This document shows, one piece after another, positions 18,690 through 27,287 of a DNA stretch of 64,000 bases. Origin of the DNA: Mycobacterium sp. GTDB taxonomy: Bacteria > Actinomycetota > Actinomycetes > Mycobacteriales > Mycobacteriaceae. Location: NCBI GenBank assembly GCA_016197405.1, contig JACPVR010000007.1, positions 124,001 to 188,000 of the forward strand, in the 5' to 3' direction. The position numbers and the translations under genes were made by a program. Every line of letters starts with the position of its first letter. Positions within the stretch are counted from its first letter, which is position 1. The notes below the pieces were generated by a model. That model was not told where the DNA came from, made no database searches, and worked only from the letters and a program-made list of their open reading frames with translations.

Positions 18690-18722
18690 TGTCTAGACAG
18701 ACGACAAATCTGCACATATAGT
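18690..18722 (+). promoter_or_regulatory. alkB promoter with overlapping palindromic operator
   Basis: TAGACA (18694-18699) and TATAGT (18717-18722) are spaced by 17 bases, a good SigA-type promoter for alkB. The perfect palindrome TGTCTAGACA (18690-18699) covers the -35 box, so a repressor bound there would block transcription. The operon-encoded TetR protein (20351-20974) is the obvious candidate. Confidence 0.5.
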
Positions 18723-18760
18723 CAAGCCACTGACGTGATAGCTCTCACATGGAGGTGACT

Positions 18761-19984
18761 GTGACCGCACAGATGGATTCGCTCGACGGCGTCGACGTGG
18801 GCGAGTGGCGCGACAAGAAGCGCCACCTGTGGTTGATGGGCCTGATCGCGCCGACCGCGCTGTTCGTGATGCTGCCGGTGGTGTGGGCGCTCAACAACCT
18901 CGGCTGGTACCTGGCCGCGCAGGTTCCGTTCTGGGTGGGACCGCTGCTGGTCTACGGCCTGCTGCCGGTGCTGGACCGGTTCTACGGCCCCGACGGCCAG
19001 AACCCGCCCGATGAGGTGATGGAGCGACTGGAGAACGACAAGTACTACCGGTATTGCACCTACCTCTACATCCCGTTCCAATACGCCAGCGTCATCTTCG
19101 GCGCCTACCTGTTCACCGCGACCGACCTGAGCTGGCTCGGGTTCGACGGCGGGCTGGGCTGGCCGGCCAAGATCGGCCTGGCACTCTCGGTCGGCGTGCT
19201 GGGCGGTGTCGGTATCAACACCGCGCACGAGATGGGCCACAAGAAGGATTCCCTGGAGCGCTGGCTGTCCAAGGTCACGCTGGCGCAGACCTGCTACGGC
19301 CACTTCTACATCGAGCACAACCGCGGCCACCACGTCCGCGTGGCCACCCCGGAGGATCCGGCGTCGGCGCGTTTCGGTGAGACCATCTGGGAGTTCCTGC
19401 CGCGCAGCGTGTGGGGCAGCCTGAAGTCGTCCTGGGAGCTGGAGGCCGGCCGGCTGAAGCGGGCAGGCAAGAGCACCTGGCACCCGTCCAACGATGTGCT
19501 CAACGCCTGGGCGATGTCGGTGGTGTTCTACGGCGTGCTGATCGCCATCTTCGGCCTCGCGCTGATCCCGTACATCCTGATCTCGGCGATCTACGGCTTC
19601 GCACTGCTGGAGACGGTCAACTACCTGGAGCACTACGGTCTGCTGCGGCAGAAGCTGGCCAGCGGCCGCTACGAGCGTTGCGCGCCGGTGCACAGCTGGA
19701 ACTCCGATCACATCGTGACCAACCTGTTCCTCTACCACCTGCAGCGGCACAGCGATCATCACGCCAACCCGACCCGGCGCTATCAGACGCTGCGCAGCAT
19801 GGAGGGTGCGCCGAACCTGCCCAGTGGTTACGCCTCGATGATCGGGCTGACCTACTTCCCGCCGCTGTGGCGTCGCGTCATGGACCACCGGGTGCTGGCG
19901 CACTACGACGGCGACATCACCAAGGCCAACATCCACCCGCGGGTGCGCGACAAGGTGCTGGCCCGGTACGGGAAGCCCGAATGA
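18761..19984 (+). CDS. alkB: Alkane 1-monooxygenase
   Basis: A 407-residue integral-membrane non-haem di-iron hydroxylase that oxidises medium-chain n-alkanes to 1-alkanols with electrons from rubredoxin. The His clusters are present: HEMGHKKD, HNRGHHV, LEHYG and LQRHSDHHANPTRRYQ. Several hydrophobic helices lie in the first half. I chose the GTG at 18761 because GGAGG is just upstream and the sequence then matches the start of other mycobacterial AlkB proteins; an ATG at 18749 adds four residues. The stop overlaps the rubA start (ATGA). The alkB-rubA-rubB-tetR order equals Rv3252c-Rv3249c. Confidence 0.93.
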   Translation: MTAQMDSLDGVDVGEWRDKKRHLWLMGLIAPTALFVMLPVVWALNNLGWYLAAQVPFWVGPLLVYGLLPVLDRFYGPDGQNPPDEVMERLENDKYYRYCTYLYIPFQYASVIFGAYLFTATDLSWLGFDGGLGWPAKIGLALSVGVLGGVGINTAHEMGHKKDSLERWLSKVTLAQTCYGHFYIEHNRGHHVRVATPEDPASARFGETIWEFLPRSVWGSLKSSWELEAGRLKRAGKSTWHPSNDVLNAWAMSVVFYGVLIAIFGLALIPYILISAIYGFALLETVNYLEHYGLLRQKLASGRYERCAPVHSWNSDHIVTNLFLYHLQRHSDHHANPTRRYQTLRSMEGAPNLPSGYASMIGLTYFPPLWRRVMDHRVLAHYDGDITKANIHPRVRDKVLARYGKPE

Positions 19985-20148
19985 TGGCGGCGTACGCCTG
20001 CCCGGTGTGTGATTACACCTATGACGAGACCGTCGGCGCGCCCCGGGAGGGATTCCCGGCCGGGACCGGCTGGGGTCAGGTTCCCGACGACTGGACCTGC
20101 CCCGACTGCGGGGTGCGGGAAAAGGTCGACTTCGAAGCGAAAGGGTGA
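19981..20148 (+). CDS. rubA: Rubredoxin RubA
   Basis: A 55-residue AlkG-type rubredoxin. Two CxxC knuckles (CPVCDY near residue 6 and CPDCGV near residue 39) bind a single iron. It passes electrons from a reductase to AlkB. The ATG overlaps the alkB stop codon and the stop overlaps the rubB GTG, so translation of the three genes is coupled. Confidence 0.93.
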   Translation: MMAAYACPVCDYTYDETVGAPREGFPAGTGWGQVPDDWTCPDCGVREKVDFEAKG

Positions 20149-20333
20149 GTGAGATGGATTACAAGCTGTTCGTCTGCGTGCAGTGCGGATTCGAGTACGA
20201 CGAAGCCAAAGGCTGGCCCGAAGACGGTATCGCCCCAGGTACCCGGTGGGCCGACATCCCGGAGGACTGGAGCTGCCCGGATTGCGGCGCGGCCAAGACG
20301 GACTTCGAAATGATCGAGGTCGCGCGGTCTTGA
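20145..20333 (+). CDS. rubB: Rubredoxin RubB
   Basis: A 62-residue second rubredoxin with iron-binding CVQCGF and CPDCGA. Two rubredoxins in tandem after alkB is the normal mycobacterial arrangement; one form usually supports alkane hydroxylation better than the other. The GTG at 20145 overlaps the rubA stop; an ATG at 20154 is an alternative start. The TetR gene starts 17 bases after the stop. Confidence 0.92.
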   Translation: MSEMDYKLFVCVQCGFEYDEAKGWPEDGIAPGTRWADIPEDWSCPDCGAAKTDFEMIEVARS

Positions 20334-20350
20334 CCGCTACTCTCGCGCCT

Positions 20351-20974
20351 GTGAGCCGATCGCGAAGCCAGCCACGCGTGTCCTATGCGGAGGCGTCCAA
20401 GGTGCTGCTTCGCGATTCGGTTCTGGACGCGATGCGCGATCTGCTGCTGACGCGGGATTGGTCGTCGGTGACGCTGGCCGATGTCGCCAAGGCCGCCGGC
20501 ATCAGCCGACAGACCATCTACAACGAGTTCGGTTCGCGCCAGGGCTTGGCCCAGGGATACGCGCTGCGGCTGGCAGACCGGCTGGCCGGCGCGGTGAGCG
20601 ATGCCATCGACAACAACGTCGGCGACATGTTCGCGGCGTTCCTGGAGGGGTTCCGGGCGTTCTTCGCCGAGTCCGCCGCCGACCCGTTGGTGATCTCGCT
20701 GCTCACCGGCGCGGCCAAGCCGGATCTGCTGCAGATCATCACCACCGACAGCGCGCCGATCATCAGCCACGCCTCAGCAAAGCTGACAAGCGCGTTCCAG
20801 AGCAGTTGGGTGCAGGCCAGCGACGAGGACTCCGGGGTGCTGGCGCGGGCCATCGTGCGGCTCGCGATGAGTTATGTGTCGATGCCGCCCGAGTCCGACC
20901 ACGACGTCGCCGCTGACCTGGCCCGTTTGATGACGCCGTTCGCCGAACGCTACGGTGTTGTAGATACTTCCTAG
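20351..20974 (+). CDS. alkX: TetR-family regulator of the alkane operon (AlkX type)
   Basis: A 207-residue TetR repressor. The DNA-binding helix-turn-helix is TLADVAKAAGISRQTIYNEF (about residues 38-57), and the C-terminal part is an effector-binding helical bundle. As last gene of the alkB-rubA-rubB operon (Rv3249c position) it probably represses the operon and is released by alkanes or fatty acids. The palindrome over the alkB -35 box is a likely target. The GTG at 20351 is chosen; a TTG at 20330 would overlap rubB. Confidence 0.85.
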   Translation: MSRSRSQPRVSYAEASKVLLRDSVLDAMRDLLLTRDWSSVTLADVAKAAGISRQTIYNEFGSRQGLAQGYALRLADRLAGAVSDAIDNNVGDMFAAFLEGFRAFFAESAADPLVISLLTGAAKPDLLQIITTDSAPIISHASAKLTSAFQSSWVQASDEDSGVLARAIVRLAMSYVSMPPESDHDVAADLARLMTPFAERYGVVDTS

Positions 20975-21091
20975 CCGGCAGAGCGCCACGAGCGCCTGTC
21001 CCGCGAGCCCGCAGGCTAAAGGTGTCGCACGGGTGTTGCCGTCGAGCGCGCCCGTGCATTCCGCTATGACGATCAATCAAAGGGGCTCTAT

Positions 21092-22552
<1,461 letters not shown>

Positions 22553-22581
22553 GTTCCACCTCGCTTCACCTTTTGCACGCG

Positions 22582-22618
22582 CACAGGGCGGGATCCGATT
22601 GCCGGATCCCGCCCTGTG
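22582..22618. terminator. Strong hairpin terminator between ahcY and the amidase gene
   Basis: A perfect 15-bp stem (22582-22596 with 22604-22618) and 7-base loop lie between two convergent genes. It is very GC-rich and has no T-run, and would serve both strands. Confidence 0.8.
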
Positions 22619-22634
22619 GCGTCAAGGACTCAGC

Positions 22635-23639
22635 TCATGGCCTCATCTGACCGGCCAGTGCGCGCAGCCGGTGGTGCATCCCGTCGTAGGCATGGACCGC
22701 GGGCAATACACCTTTGCCGATCTTGGTGACCGCGCTGTAGTTGACGTCGACCACGTTGGCCAGCGGTGAGAGGCTCAGCTGGCTGCACAGTTGGTAGGCA
22801 TCCATGGTGCCGAGGCCGTACAGCTCCTTGAGCCAGCTGACCATCTCGACCTGACTGCACCGCCAGGCATCTTCCAGCGGGCGGGCCGAACCGACGGTTA
22901 TCAACGCGTCGTCATGCTCGAACCGGGGCCAGGCCGGTGCGTGACCCTTGATCAGTTCGACGATGAGCGTCACGTTCATGGCACCTTCCAGTGCCGTCCC
23001 GCAGGTCTCGCCCTCGCCCTGGCGGTAATGCCCGTCGCCGACCGAGAACAGCGCGCCCTCGACGTTGACGCCCAGATAGACCGTCGTCCCGGCACGCAGT
23101 TCGGGGGTGTCCATGTTGCCGCCGAAATAGTCCGGGACCAGCGTGGTGCGGACTTCGCGCAGTGCCGGGGCCACGCCGACGGTGCCGAGCATCGGCGCCA
23201 GCGGCAAGTTCACGGTGAAGTCACCCTCGTGGGCCACGAACGTCGCGGTCTGCGACGCGGCGTCGATGGCGTAGATCCAGGTGAGTTCGGGCAGCGGGGC
23301 CTGCAGTGTCGCCGTCCGATCGGTGCCGGTGAGCGCACCGAAAAGCGGGATGGTGGTCGATGCCGCCCAGTTGCGGGCCGGTTCGATGGTCACGAAATGC
23401 AACGCCAGCGTGTCACCGGGCTCGGCGCCGGTGACGTAGAACGGCCCGGTCTGCGGATTGAGCTCCTTGGGGTTGAGGACCTGGCTGGGCCTGTCTTCCG
23501 GGGAGGTGACGCGCCCGGCGAACGCGTCTTCGGTCCACAACCGAAGCGCCGTGCCGGGGCGCACCTCCATGACCGGCTCGACCCCGCCGAACGTCCAGGC
23601 GTACTGATCGCGGGTGGGGACGAACTCGATGGTTTCCAT
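22635..23639 (-). CDS. Acetamidase/formamidase family amidohydrolase
   Basis: A 334-residue member of the FmdA/AmdA family, metal-dependent amidases that release ammonia from formamide, acetamide and other short amides. Family features include the early PVMEVRPGTALRLWTEDAF region and the central VGDGHYRQGEGE segment. I chose the ATG at 23639 because AGGAG lies 6 bases upstream; an upstream ATG adds 8 residues. It lies downstream of cbtB-cbtA on the same strand and faces the nitrile hydratase operon. The natural job would be to hydrolyse the amide that nitrile hydratase makes. No signature-family amidase is present nearby. Confidence 0.85.
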   Translation of the reverse strand: METIEFVPTRDQYAWTFGGVEPVMEVRPGTALRLWTEDAFAGRVTSPEDRPSQVLNPKELNPQTGPFYVTGAEPGDTLALHFVTIEPARNWAASTTIPLFGALTGTDRTATLQAPLPELTWIYAIDAASQTATFVAHEGDFTVNLPLAPMLGTVGVAPALREVRTTLVPDYFGGNMDTPELRAGTTVYLGVNVEGALFSVGDGHYRQGEGETCGTALEGAMNVTLIVELIKGHAPAWPRFEHDDALITVGSARPLEDAWRCSQVEMVSWLKELYGLGTMDAYQLCSQLSLSPLANVVDVNYSAVTKIGKGVLPAVHAYDGMHHRLRALAGQMRP

Positions 23640-23652
23640 TTCGGCTCCTGGG

Positions 23653-24459
23653 CTAGACGGCAAGGGTGGCCACGCGATCGGTGGGGGCGGCGTGCCCGGC
23701 CAGCACCCGGGGGATCAGGGCGGCGAAGACGACTCCGATGACCAACCACAGCGCCAACTGGCTGAGCACCGAATAGATCCGGAAGTCGGCCAGCACGTCG
23801 GCGGGGAAGCCGGGGAACACCATGGTGCCGCGGCCATCGGTGAGTGGTCCGGGTGTCTCGACGTAGCTCGGCGACAGCGCCGCGACGACACCGACGGCCA
23901 CCAGGTATCCGCCGACGCCGGCCAGTGCGGCATAGAACGCACCGATGGCGGCGACCAGTCGCGATGCCAGTACGAACGCCGCGACGGCCAGGCCCACCGA
24001 CAACAGCAGCACCGTCAGGTAGGCGGTGGTGCGGGCCGCCATGGTGTCGTGATCACCGACACCGGGCGGGCTGGCCGGGTAGACCAGAAACGGCACCAGG
24101 CACACGGCGACGAAACCGGCCGCGCTCAGCGCCATCGCCGTCCCGCGTGCCGTTGCGGCCCCTCGGCGACGCAGCGCCGCCCACACCATGGCGAATGCGA
24201 CGGCGAACAGTGCGCCGATCACGATCCCGAAGGCGATGGTCGCCACCCCGGCCCCGACGTTCTCCTGCAGGGCCCGGCTGAACAGCTCGTGTCCGTGCTC
24301 GTGCTCGCCGGTCAGCGCGGCCTCGGCCGCCGACCGGCCCTCTTCGTATTGGATGGCGTTCGCGATCGCGGGGGTGACGTTCCAGCGCGCCGTCCCGAAG
24401 GCGGCGACACCGCCGGTCAGCCCGGCGATCAGGCCCAGTCCGATGATTCGTTTGTCCAT
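23653..24459 (-). CDS. cbtA: CbtA-family cobalt transporter subunit
   Basis: A 268-residue membrane protein with about six hydrophobic segments. A His/Glu-rich loop, GEHEHGHELF near residue 50, follows the first segment. This matches the CbtA family, which is paired with CbtB in predicted cobalt uptake. It starts 10 bases after cbtB and ends 13 bases before the amidase gene, so the three form one operon, divergent from the cobalt-type nitrile hydratase genes. It probably supplies Co(III)-enzyme maturation with cobalt. Transport was assigned to this family from B12-riboswitch context, so specificity is inferred. Confidence 0.8.
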   Translation of the reverse strand: MDKRIIGLGLIAGLTGGVAAFGTARWNVTPAIANAIQYEEGRSAAEAALTGEHEHGHELFSRALQENVGAGVATIAFGIVIGALFAVAFAMVWAALRRRGAATARGTAMALSAAGFVAVCLVPFLVYPASPPGVGDHDTMAARTTAYLTVLLLSVGLAVAAFVLASRLVAAIGAFYAALAGVGGYLVAVGVVAALSPSYVETPGPLTDGRGTMVFPGFPADVLADFRIYSVLSQLALWLVIGVVFAALIPRVLAGHAAPTDRVATLAV

Positions 24460-24469
24460 GGTCGGCGGC

Positions 24470-24700
24470 TCAGTGGCAGGGGAAGCCCAGCAGATGCCGG
24501 GCGTCGTGGACGAATTCGTGAACGTGGGTGTCGGCTCCGAAGACCGACACCGCGCCCTGGTCGAAGCCGATGAAGTAGAAGGCGATCAGCGCGAGCACTG
24601 TGGTGGCCGACAGCCACAGTGCGCTGCTGATGGCTGCGTCGTCGGGCAGCTCCACCGTTGCTTCGGTGCCGGCCGCCGATCGCCGTGTCGTTGATGTCAT
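24470..24700 (-). CDS. cbtB: CbtB-family cobalt transporter subunit
   Basis: A 76-residue protein with one transmembrane helix (about residues 27-47) and a C-terminal periplasmic metal motif, HVHEFVHDARHLLGFPCH, with four histidines and a cysteine. This is the hallmark of CbtB, partner of CbtA. It leads the cbtB-cbtA-amidase operon and is divergent from nthB across a 273-base spacer that contains repeated operator-like sites. No cobalamin-riboswitch core is visible upstream, unlike many cbtAB operons. Confidence 0.82.
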   Translation of the reverse strand: MTSTTRRSAAGTEATVELPDDAAISSALWLSATTVLALIAFYFIGFDQGAVSVFGADTHVHEFVHDARHLLGFPCH

Positions 24701-24740
24701 CGTTTTCCTCTCGGGGTGGGGGTGCTGGCCCGGTCGCAGT

Positions 24741-24761
24741 TAGTTTCATTTGACAAATATT
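24741..24761 (-). promoter_or_regulatory. Operator-like repeat 1 of the nitrile island, upstream of cbtB
   Basis: TAGTTTCATTTGACAAATAT begins at 24741. Its first 13 bases match TAGTTYCATTTGA of the site at 24920, and it contains the small palindrome ATTTGACAAAT. It lies about 40 bases upstream of cbtB in the divergent spacer. It is a candidate binding site for the island's MarR or AmiC-linked regulator. Confidence 0.45.
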
Positions 24762-24919
24762 CCGGACTGCCGACAGTTACCCACTTCGCGGCCGTCGCGT
24801 CAAACGCCAGACGGCGTCCGCCGGGTTCCGAAACCTACGTTTAACAAACCAAGATTGCCGGTGTTAACCGTGCGTAACGCCATGACGCTCCTGGTTGCGA
24901 ACCGTCTGGGTGGTGTGCA

Positions 24920-24940
24920 TAGTTCCATTTGAAAGTATTG
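24920..24940 (+). promoter_or_regulatory. Operator-like repeat 2, overlapping the nthB promoter
   Basis: TAGTTCCATTTGAAAGTATT begins at 24920 and repeats the element at 24741. Its TTGAAA (24929-24934) can serve as a -35 box, with TAATGA (24952-24957) 17 bases further on as -10, so a bound regulator would directly affect nthB transcription. Confidence 0.45.
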
Positions 24941-24973
24941 CCCCGAACAAATAATGATTGGAAAGGTGGTCAT

Positions 24974-25672
24974 ATGCACGGTCCACACGACCTCGGCGGC
25001 CGCGACGGCATCGGGCCGATCGCCACGGAGTTCCTGGAGCCGGGCATCCCCGATTGGCGCTATCCATTCGAGGGACGCATGCATGCCGTGACGGCGATGG
25101 CGATTGCCAAGGGCGCGTTCAATCTCGACGAACAGCGTCACGGCATCGAGTTGATGAAGTGGAGCGAATACCTCGACTCCACCTACTACGCACACTGGCT
25201 GTACTCGGTGGAGAAGCTGCTCAACGACAAGGGCTACATCTCACACGACGAGATCGACGCGCGGATGGCCGAACTCGGGGCGCCGCAGATGACACCGCAT
25301 CCGGACAAGCCGGAGAACCTCTCGCCGTTCGCGCAGCAGATGATCGACGTGCTGTGGAAGGGAACGCCCCACGATCTTCCCGCCACGACGCCACCGATCT
25401 ACGAGGTGGGTGCCGCCGTGCGCGTGCGCAATCTGAACGAATCCACCCACAACCGTCTTCCGGGCTACCTGAACAAGAACCTCGGCGTCATCGCCAAGCA
25501 GTACGGCGCGTTCCACGATCCGGCGGCCAGCGCGCACGAACAGACCGACCGTCCGCATCAGCTTTACATGGTGCGCTTCTCGTCCACCGAACTCTGGGGC
25601 GAAGGTGTCACCGAAGAGTTCGACCTCTACGCCGATCTGTTCGAGGACTACCTCGAGCCGGCGATCGACTGA
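24974..25672 (+). CDS. nthB: Nitrile hydratase beta subunit
   Basis: A 232-residue beta subunit of nitrile hydratase, which hydrates nitriles to amides. It begins MHGPHDLGGRDG, like other beta subunits. The C-terminal SH3-like barrel is recognisable in LPGYLNKNLGVIAKQYGAF and HQLYMVRFSSTELWGEG. I chose the ATG at 24974, preceded by GAAAGGTGG; an earlier GTG at 24929 adds 15 unrelated residues. The beta-before-alpha order is that of cobalt-type enzymes (Rhodococcus rhodochrous nhhBA and nhlBA). nthA follows after 28 bases. Confidence 0.9.
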   Translation: MHGPHDLGGRDGIGPIATEFLEPGIPDWRYPFEGRMHAVTAMAIAKGAFNLDEQRHGIELMKWSEYLDSTYYAHWLYSVEKLLNDKGYISHDEIDARMAELGAPQMTPHPDKPENLSPFAQQMIDVLWKGTPHDLPATTPPIYEVGAAVRVRNLNESTHNRLPGYLNKNLGVIAKQYGAFHDPAASAHEQTDRPHQLYMVRFSSTELWGEGVTEEFDLYADLFEDYLEPAID

Positions 25673-25700
25673 GTCCACAAGCGAAAAGGAGATACCTGAA

Positions 25701-26297
25701 ATGGATTGGCTTTCACTGTCCGATGTCGAAGCGCGGGTCAACGCGCTGGAATCGCTGATGGTCGAGAAGGGCCTCGCCGAGCACGAAGCCGTGGACGCCG
25801 TCGTGGCGTCCTTCGAAAACGACATGGGACCGGTCAACGGCGCCAAAGTGGTGGCGCGGGCGTGGACCGAACCGGAGTACCGCGAGTGGCTGTTGTCCGA
25901 TGCCACTGCGGCCATTGCCGATATGGGCTTCACCGGATTGCAGACTGAACACATGGTCGCCGTGGAGAACACCGCGGAGAAGCACAACGTGGTGGTGTGC
26001 ACCCTGTGCTCGTGCTACCCGTGGACACTGCTCGGCATCCCGCCGGCGTGGTTCAAGTACCCGCAGTACCGGGCGCGGGTGGTCAAGGAGCCCCGCAGCG
26101 TGCTGGCCGAGTTCGGCCTGACCCTGCCCGACGATGTCAAGATCGACATCTGGGACAGCAGTGCCGAGATCCGCTACCTGGTCATCCCGCAGCGCCCGGC
26201 GGGCACCGACGGTATGACCGCAGAGGAACTGATTCCGCTGATCAGCCGCGACTCCATGGTGGGCACGGCGGTGGCGTCGAGCCCGGGAGCGCTGTGA
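25701..26297 (+). CDS. nthA: Nitrile hydratase alpha subunit, cobalt type
   Basis: A 198-residue alpha subunit carrying the metal site. The claw motif VCTLCSC places cysteines at about 100, 103 and 105. Threonine between the first two cysteines marks the Co(III) form, where iron enzymes have serine. The last two cysteines are normally oxidised to sulfinic and sulfenic acid. YPWTLLGIPPAWFKYPQYRA follows, as in the family. The ATG at 25701 has AAAAGGAGAT upstream. The stop overlaps the accessory gene start (TGATG). Together with NthB it forms the cytosolic enzyme. Confidence 0.93.
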   Translation: MDWLSLSDVEARVNALESLMVEKGLAEHEAVDAVVASFENDMGPVNGAKVVARAWTEPEYREWLLSDATAAIADMGFTGLQTEHMVAVENTAEKHNVVVCTLCSCYPWTLLGIPPAWFKYPQYRARVVKEPRSVLAEFGLTLPDDVKIDIWDSSAEIRYLVIPQRPAGTDGMTAEELIPLISRDSMVGTAVASSPGAL

Positions 26298-26671
26298 TGA
26301 CCGCTGCGGTATCCGAACTCGAAACCTTCGACGACCCAGGCGGTCTGGGCGCGTTACCGCGCAGCAACGGCGAGCTGACGTTCGACGCACCGTGGCAGGG
26401 CCGGTTGTTCGGGCTCGTCGTACACCTGTGCCAGTCCGGCGCTTTCGAGTGGGACGAGTTCAAGGTCCACCTGATCGCCGCCATCGAAGACTCCGGTATC
26501 GAGGACACCAGCGATCCCGCGGTCTACTACCGGCAGTTCGGGACGGCGTTCTGCCGGTTGGCCGAGGAGAAGAAGTTCTTCGACGCGTCGGTGCTCGACG
26601 TGCGTGCCGATGCCGAAGCCCAACGGCTGGCGCACGCCGACCACGATCACGATCACGACCATCACCATTGA
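26297..26671 (+). CDS. Nitrile hydratase accessory protein (metallochaperone) with His-rich tail
   Basis: A 124-residue homologue of the beta-subunit N-terminal domain, as in NhlE/NhhG-type activators. These swap alpha subunits and insert cobalt. The core ELTFDAPWQGRLFGLVVHLC and FEWDEFKVHLI is typical. The C-terminus ends in an alternating His/Asp stretch (HADHDHDHDHHH), an obvious divalent-metal-binding tail. Its ATG overlaps the nthA stop by one base, so it is co-translated. Role: cobalt loading of NthA. Confidence 0.88.
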   Translation: MTAAVSELETFDDPGGLGALPRSNGELTFDAPWQGRLFGLVVHLCQSGAFEWDEFKVHLIAAIEDSGIEDTSDPAVYYRQFGTAFCRLAEEKKFFDASVLDVRADAEAQRLAHADHDHDHDHHH

Positions 26672-26699
26672 GTAACGGAGGAATTCGGATGGAGTCACC

Positions 26700-27212
26700 A
26701 TGTCCAAGGTGACGGCGCTGTCGATCAGCGTCGGGATTTTCGGGCTGCTGTCGACGTTGATGACAGCCACCGTCTGGCCACTGCCCGTGTGGGTGTTGTT
26801 CCTGGCCTGGGCCTCGTTCTTCTTCGCCGGCGGCGGGTGGGCGGGGCTGGTGAAATCGGTGGCCTGCAACTGGACCGGCATGCTGATCGCCACGGCCACG
26901 CTGTTGTCGGTCCAGGCCACCTCGAGCGCGATCTGGCTGTCGGTCGCTGTCGGCATCGGCAGCTTCGCCATGGTGCAGGCTTCCCGCATATCGTGGATTT
27001 CGGCAGCGCCGGCAATCGTTTTCGGCTTCGCGATGACCGTCGGCACGATGTCGGCAACCGGGTCGCCGATCACCACGGTGGGGGCGTCACATCCCGCGGT
27101 GGTGGCTGCGATCACCGCACTCGTCGGCGCCTGTTACGGACTGGCCTCCGAGTGGGGCGCGGCCGTGATCCTGCGGGCTTTCGGCAGCCGATCGGCAACC
27201 CAGCCGGCATAG
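26700..27212 (+). CDS. DUF1097 family membrane protein
   Basis: A 170-residue hydrophobic protein with about six transmembrane segments, recognised as DUF1097 (YcdZ-like). The ATG at 26700 lies 28 bases after the His-tailed accessory gene, with GGAGG in between, so it belongs to the nitrile hydratase operon. Function is unknown. Its place suggests transport of nitrile, amide or metal, but that is inference. The Ser/Thr-rich central loop has no catalytic motif. Confidence 0.75.
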   Translation: MSKVTALSISVGIFGLLSTLMTATVWPLPVWVLFLAWASFFFAGGGWAGLVKSVACNWTGMLIATATLLSVQATSSAIWLSVAVGIGSFAMVQASRISWISAAPAIVFGFAMTVGTMSATGSPITTVGASHPAVVAAITALVGACYGLASEWGAAVILRAFGSRSATQPA

Positions 27213-27251
27213 CGGACAACCGAAAAACCCTGCGATAGGGTGATTCGACAA

Positions 27252-27273
27252 TAGTTCACATATGGAAACGATT
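27252..27273 (+). promoter_or_regulatory. Operator-like site upstream of the MarR gene
   Basis: TAGTTCACATATGGAAACGA begins at 27252, 15 bases before the MarR ribosome-binding region. It shares TAGTTC and a downstream GAAA with the repeats at 24741 and 24920, with a two-base offset, and contains TTC-ACATATG-GAA. It may be an autoregulatory site. Confidence 0.3.
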
Positions 27274-27287
27274 AGCGCAGGAGCAAG

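Noticed and set aside
20975..21091. Possible SAH riboswitch upstream of ahcY
   Set aside because: A 7-bp stem (21027-21033 with 21051-21057) is present, but the conserved core of the SAH riboswitch could not be recognised.
24701..24973. Cobalamin riboswitch before cbtB
   Set aside because: No B12-box-like conserved core could be seen on either strand; the spacer holds operator-like repeats instead.
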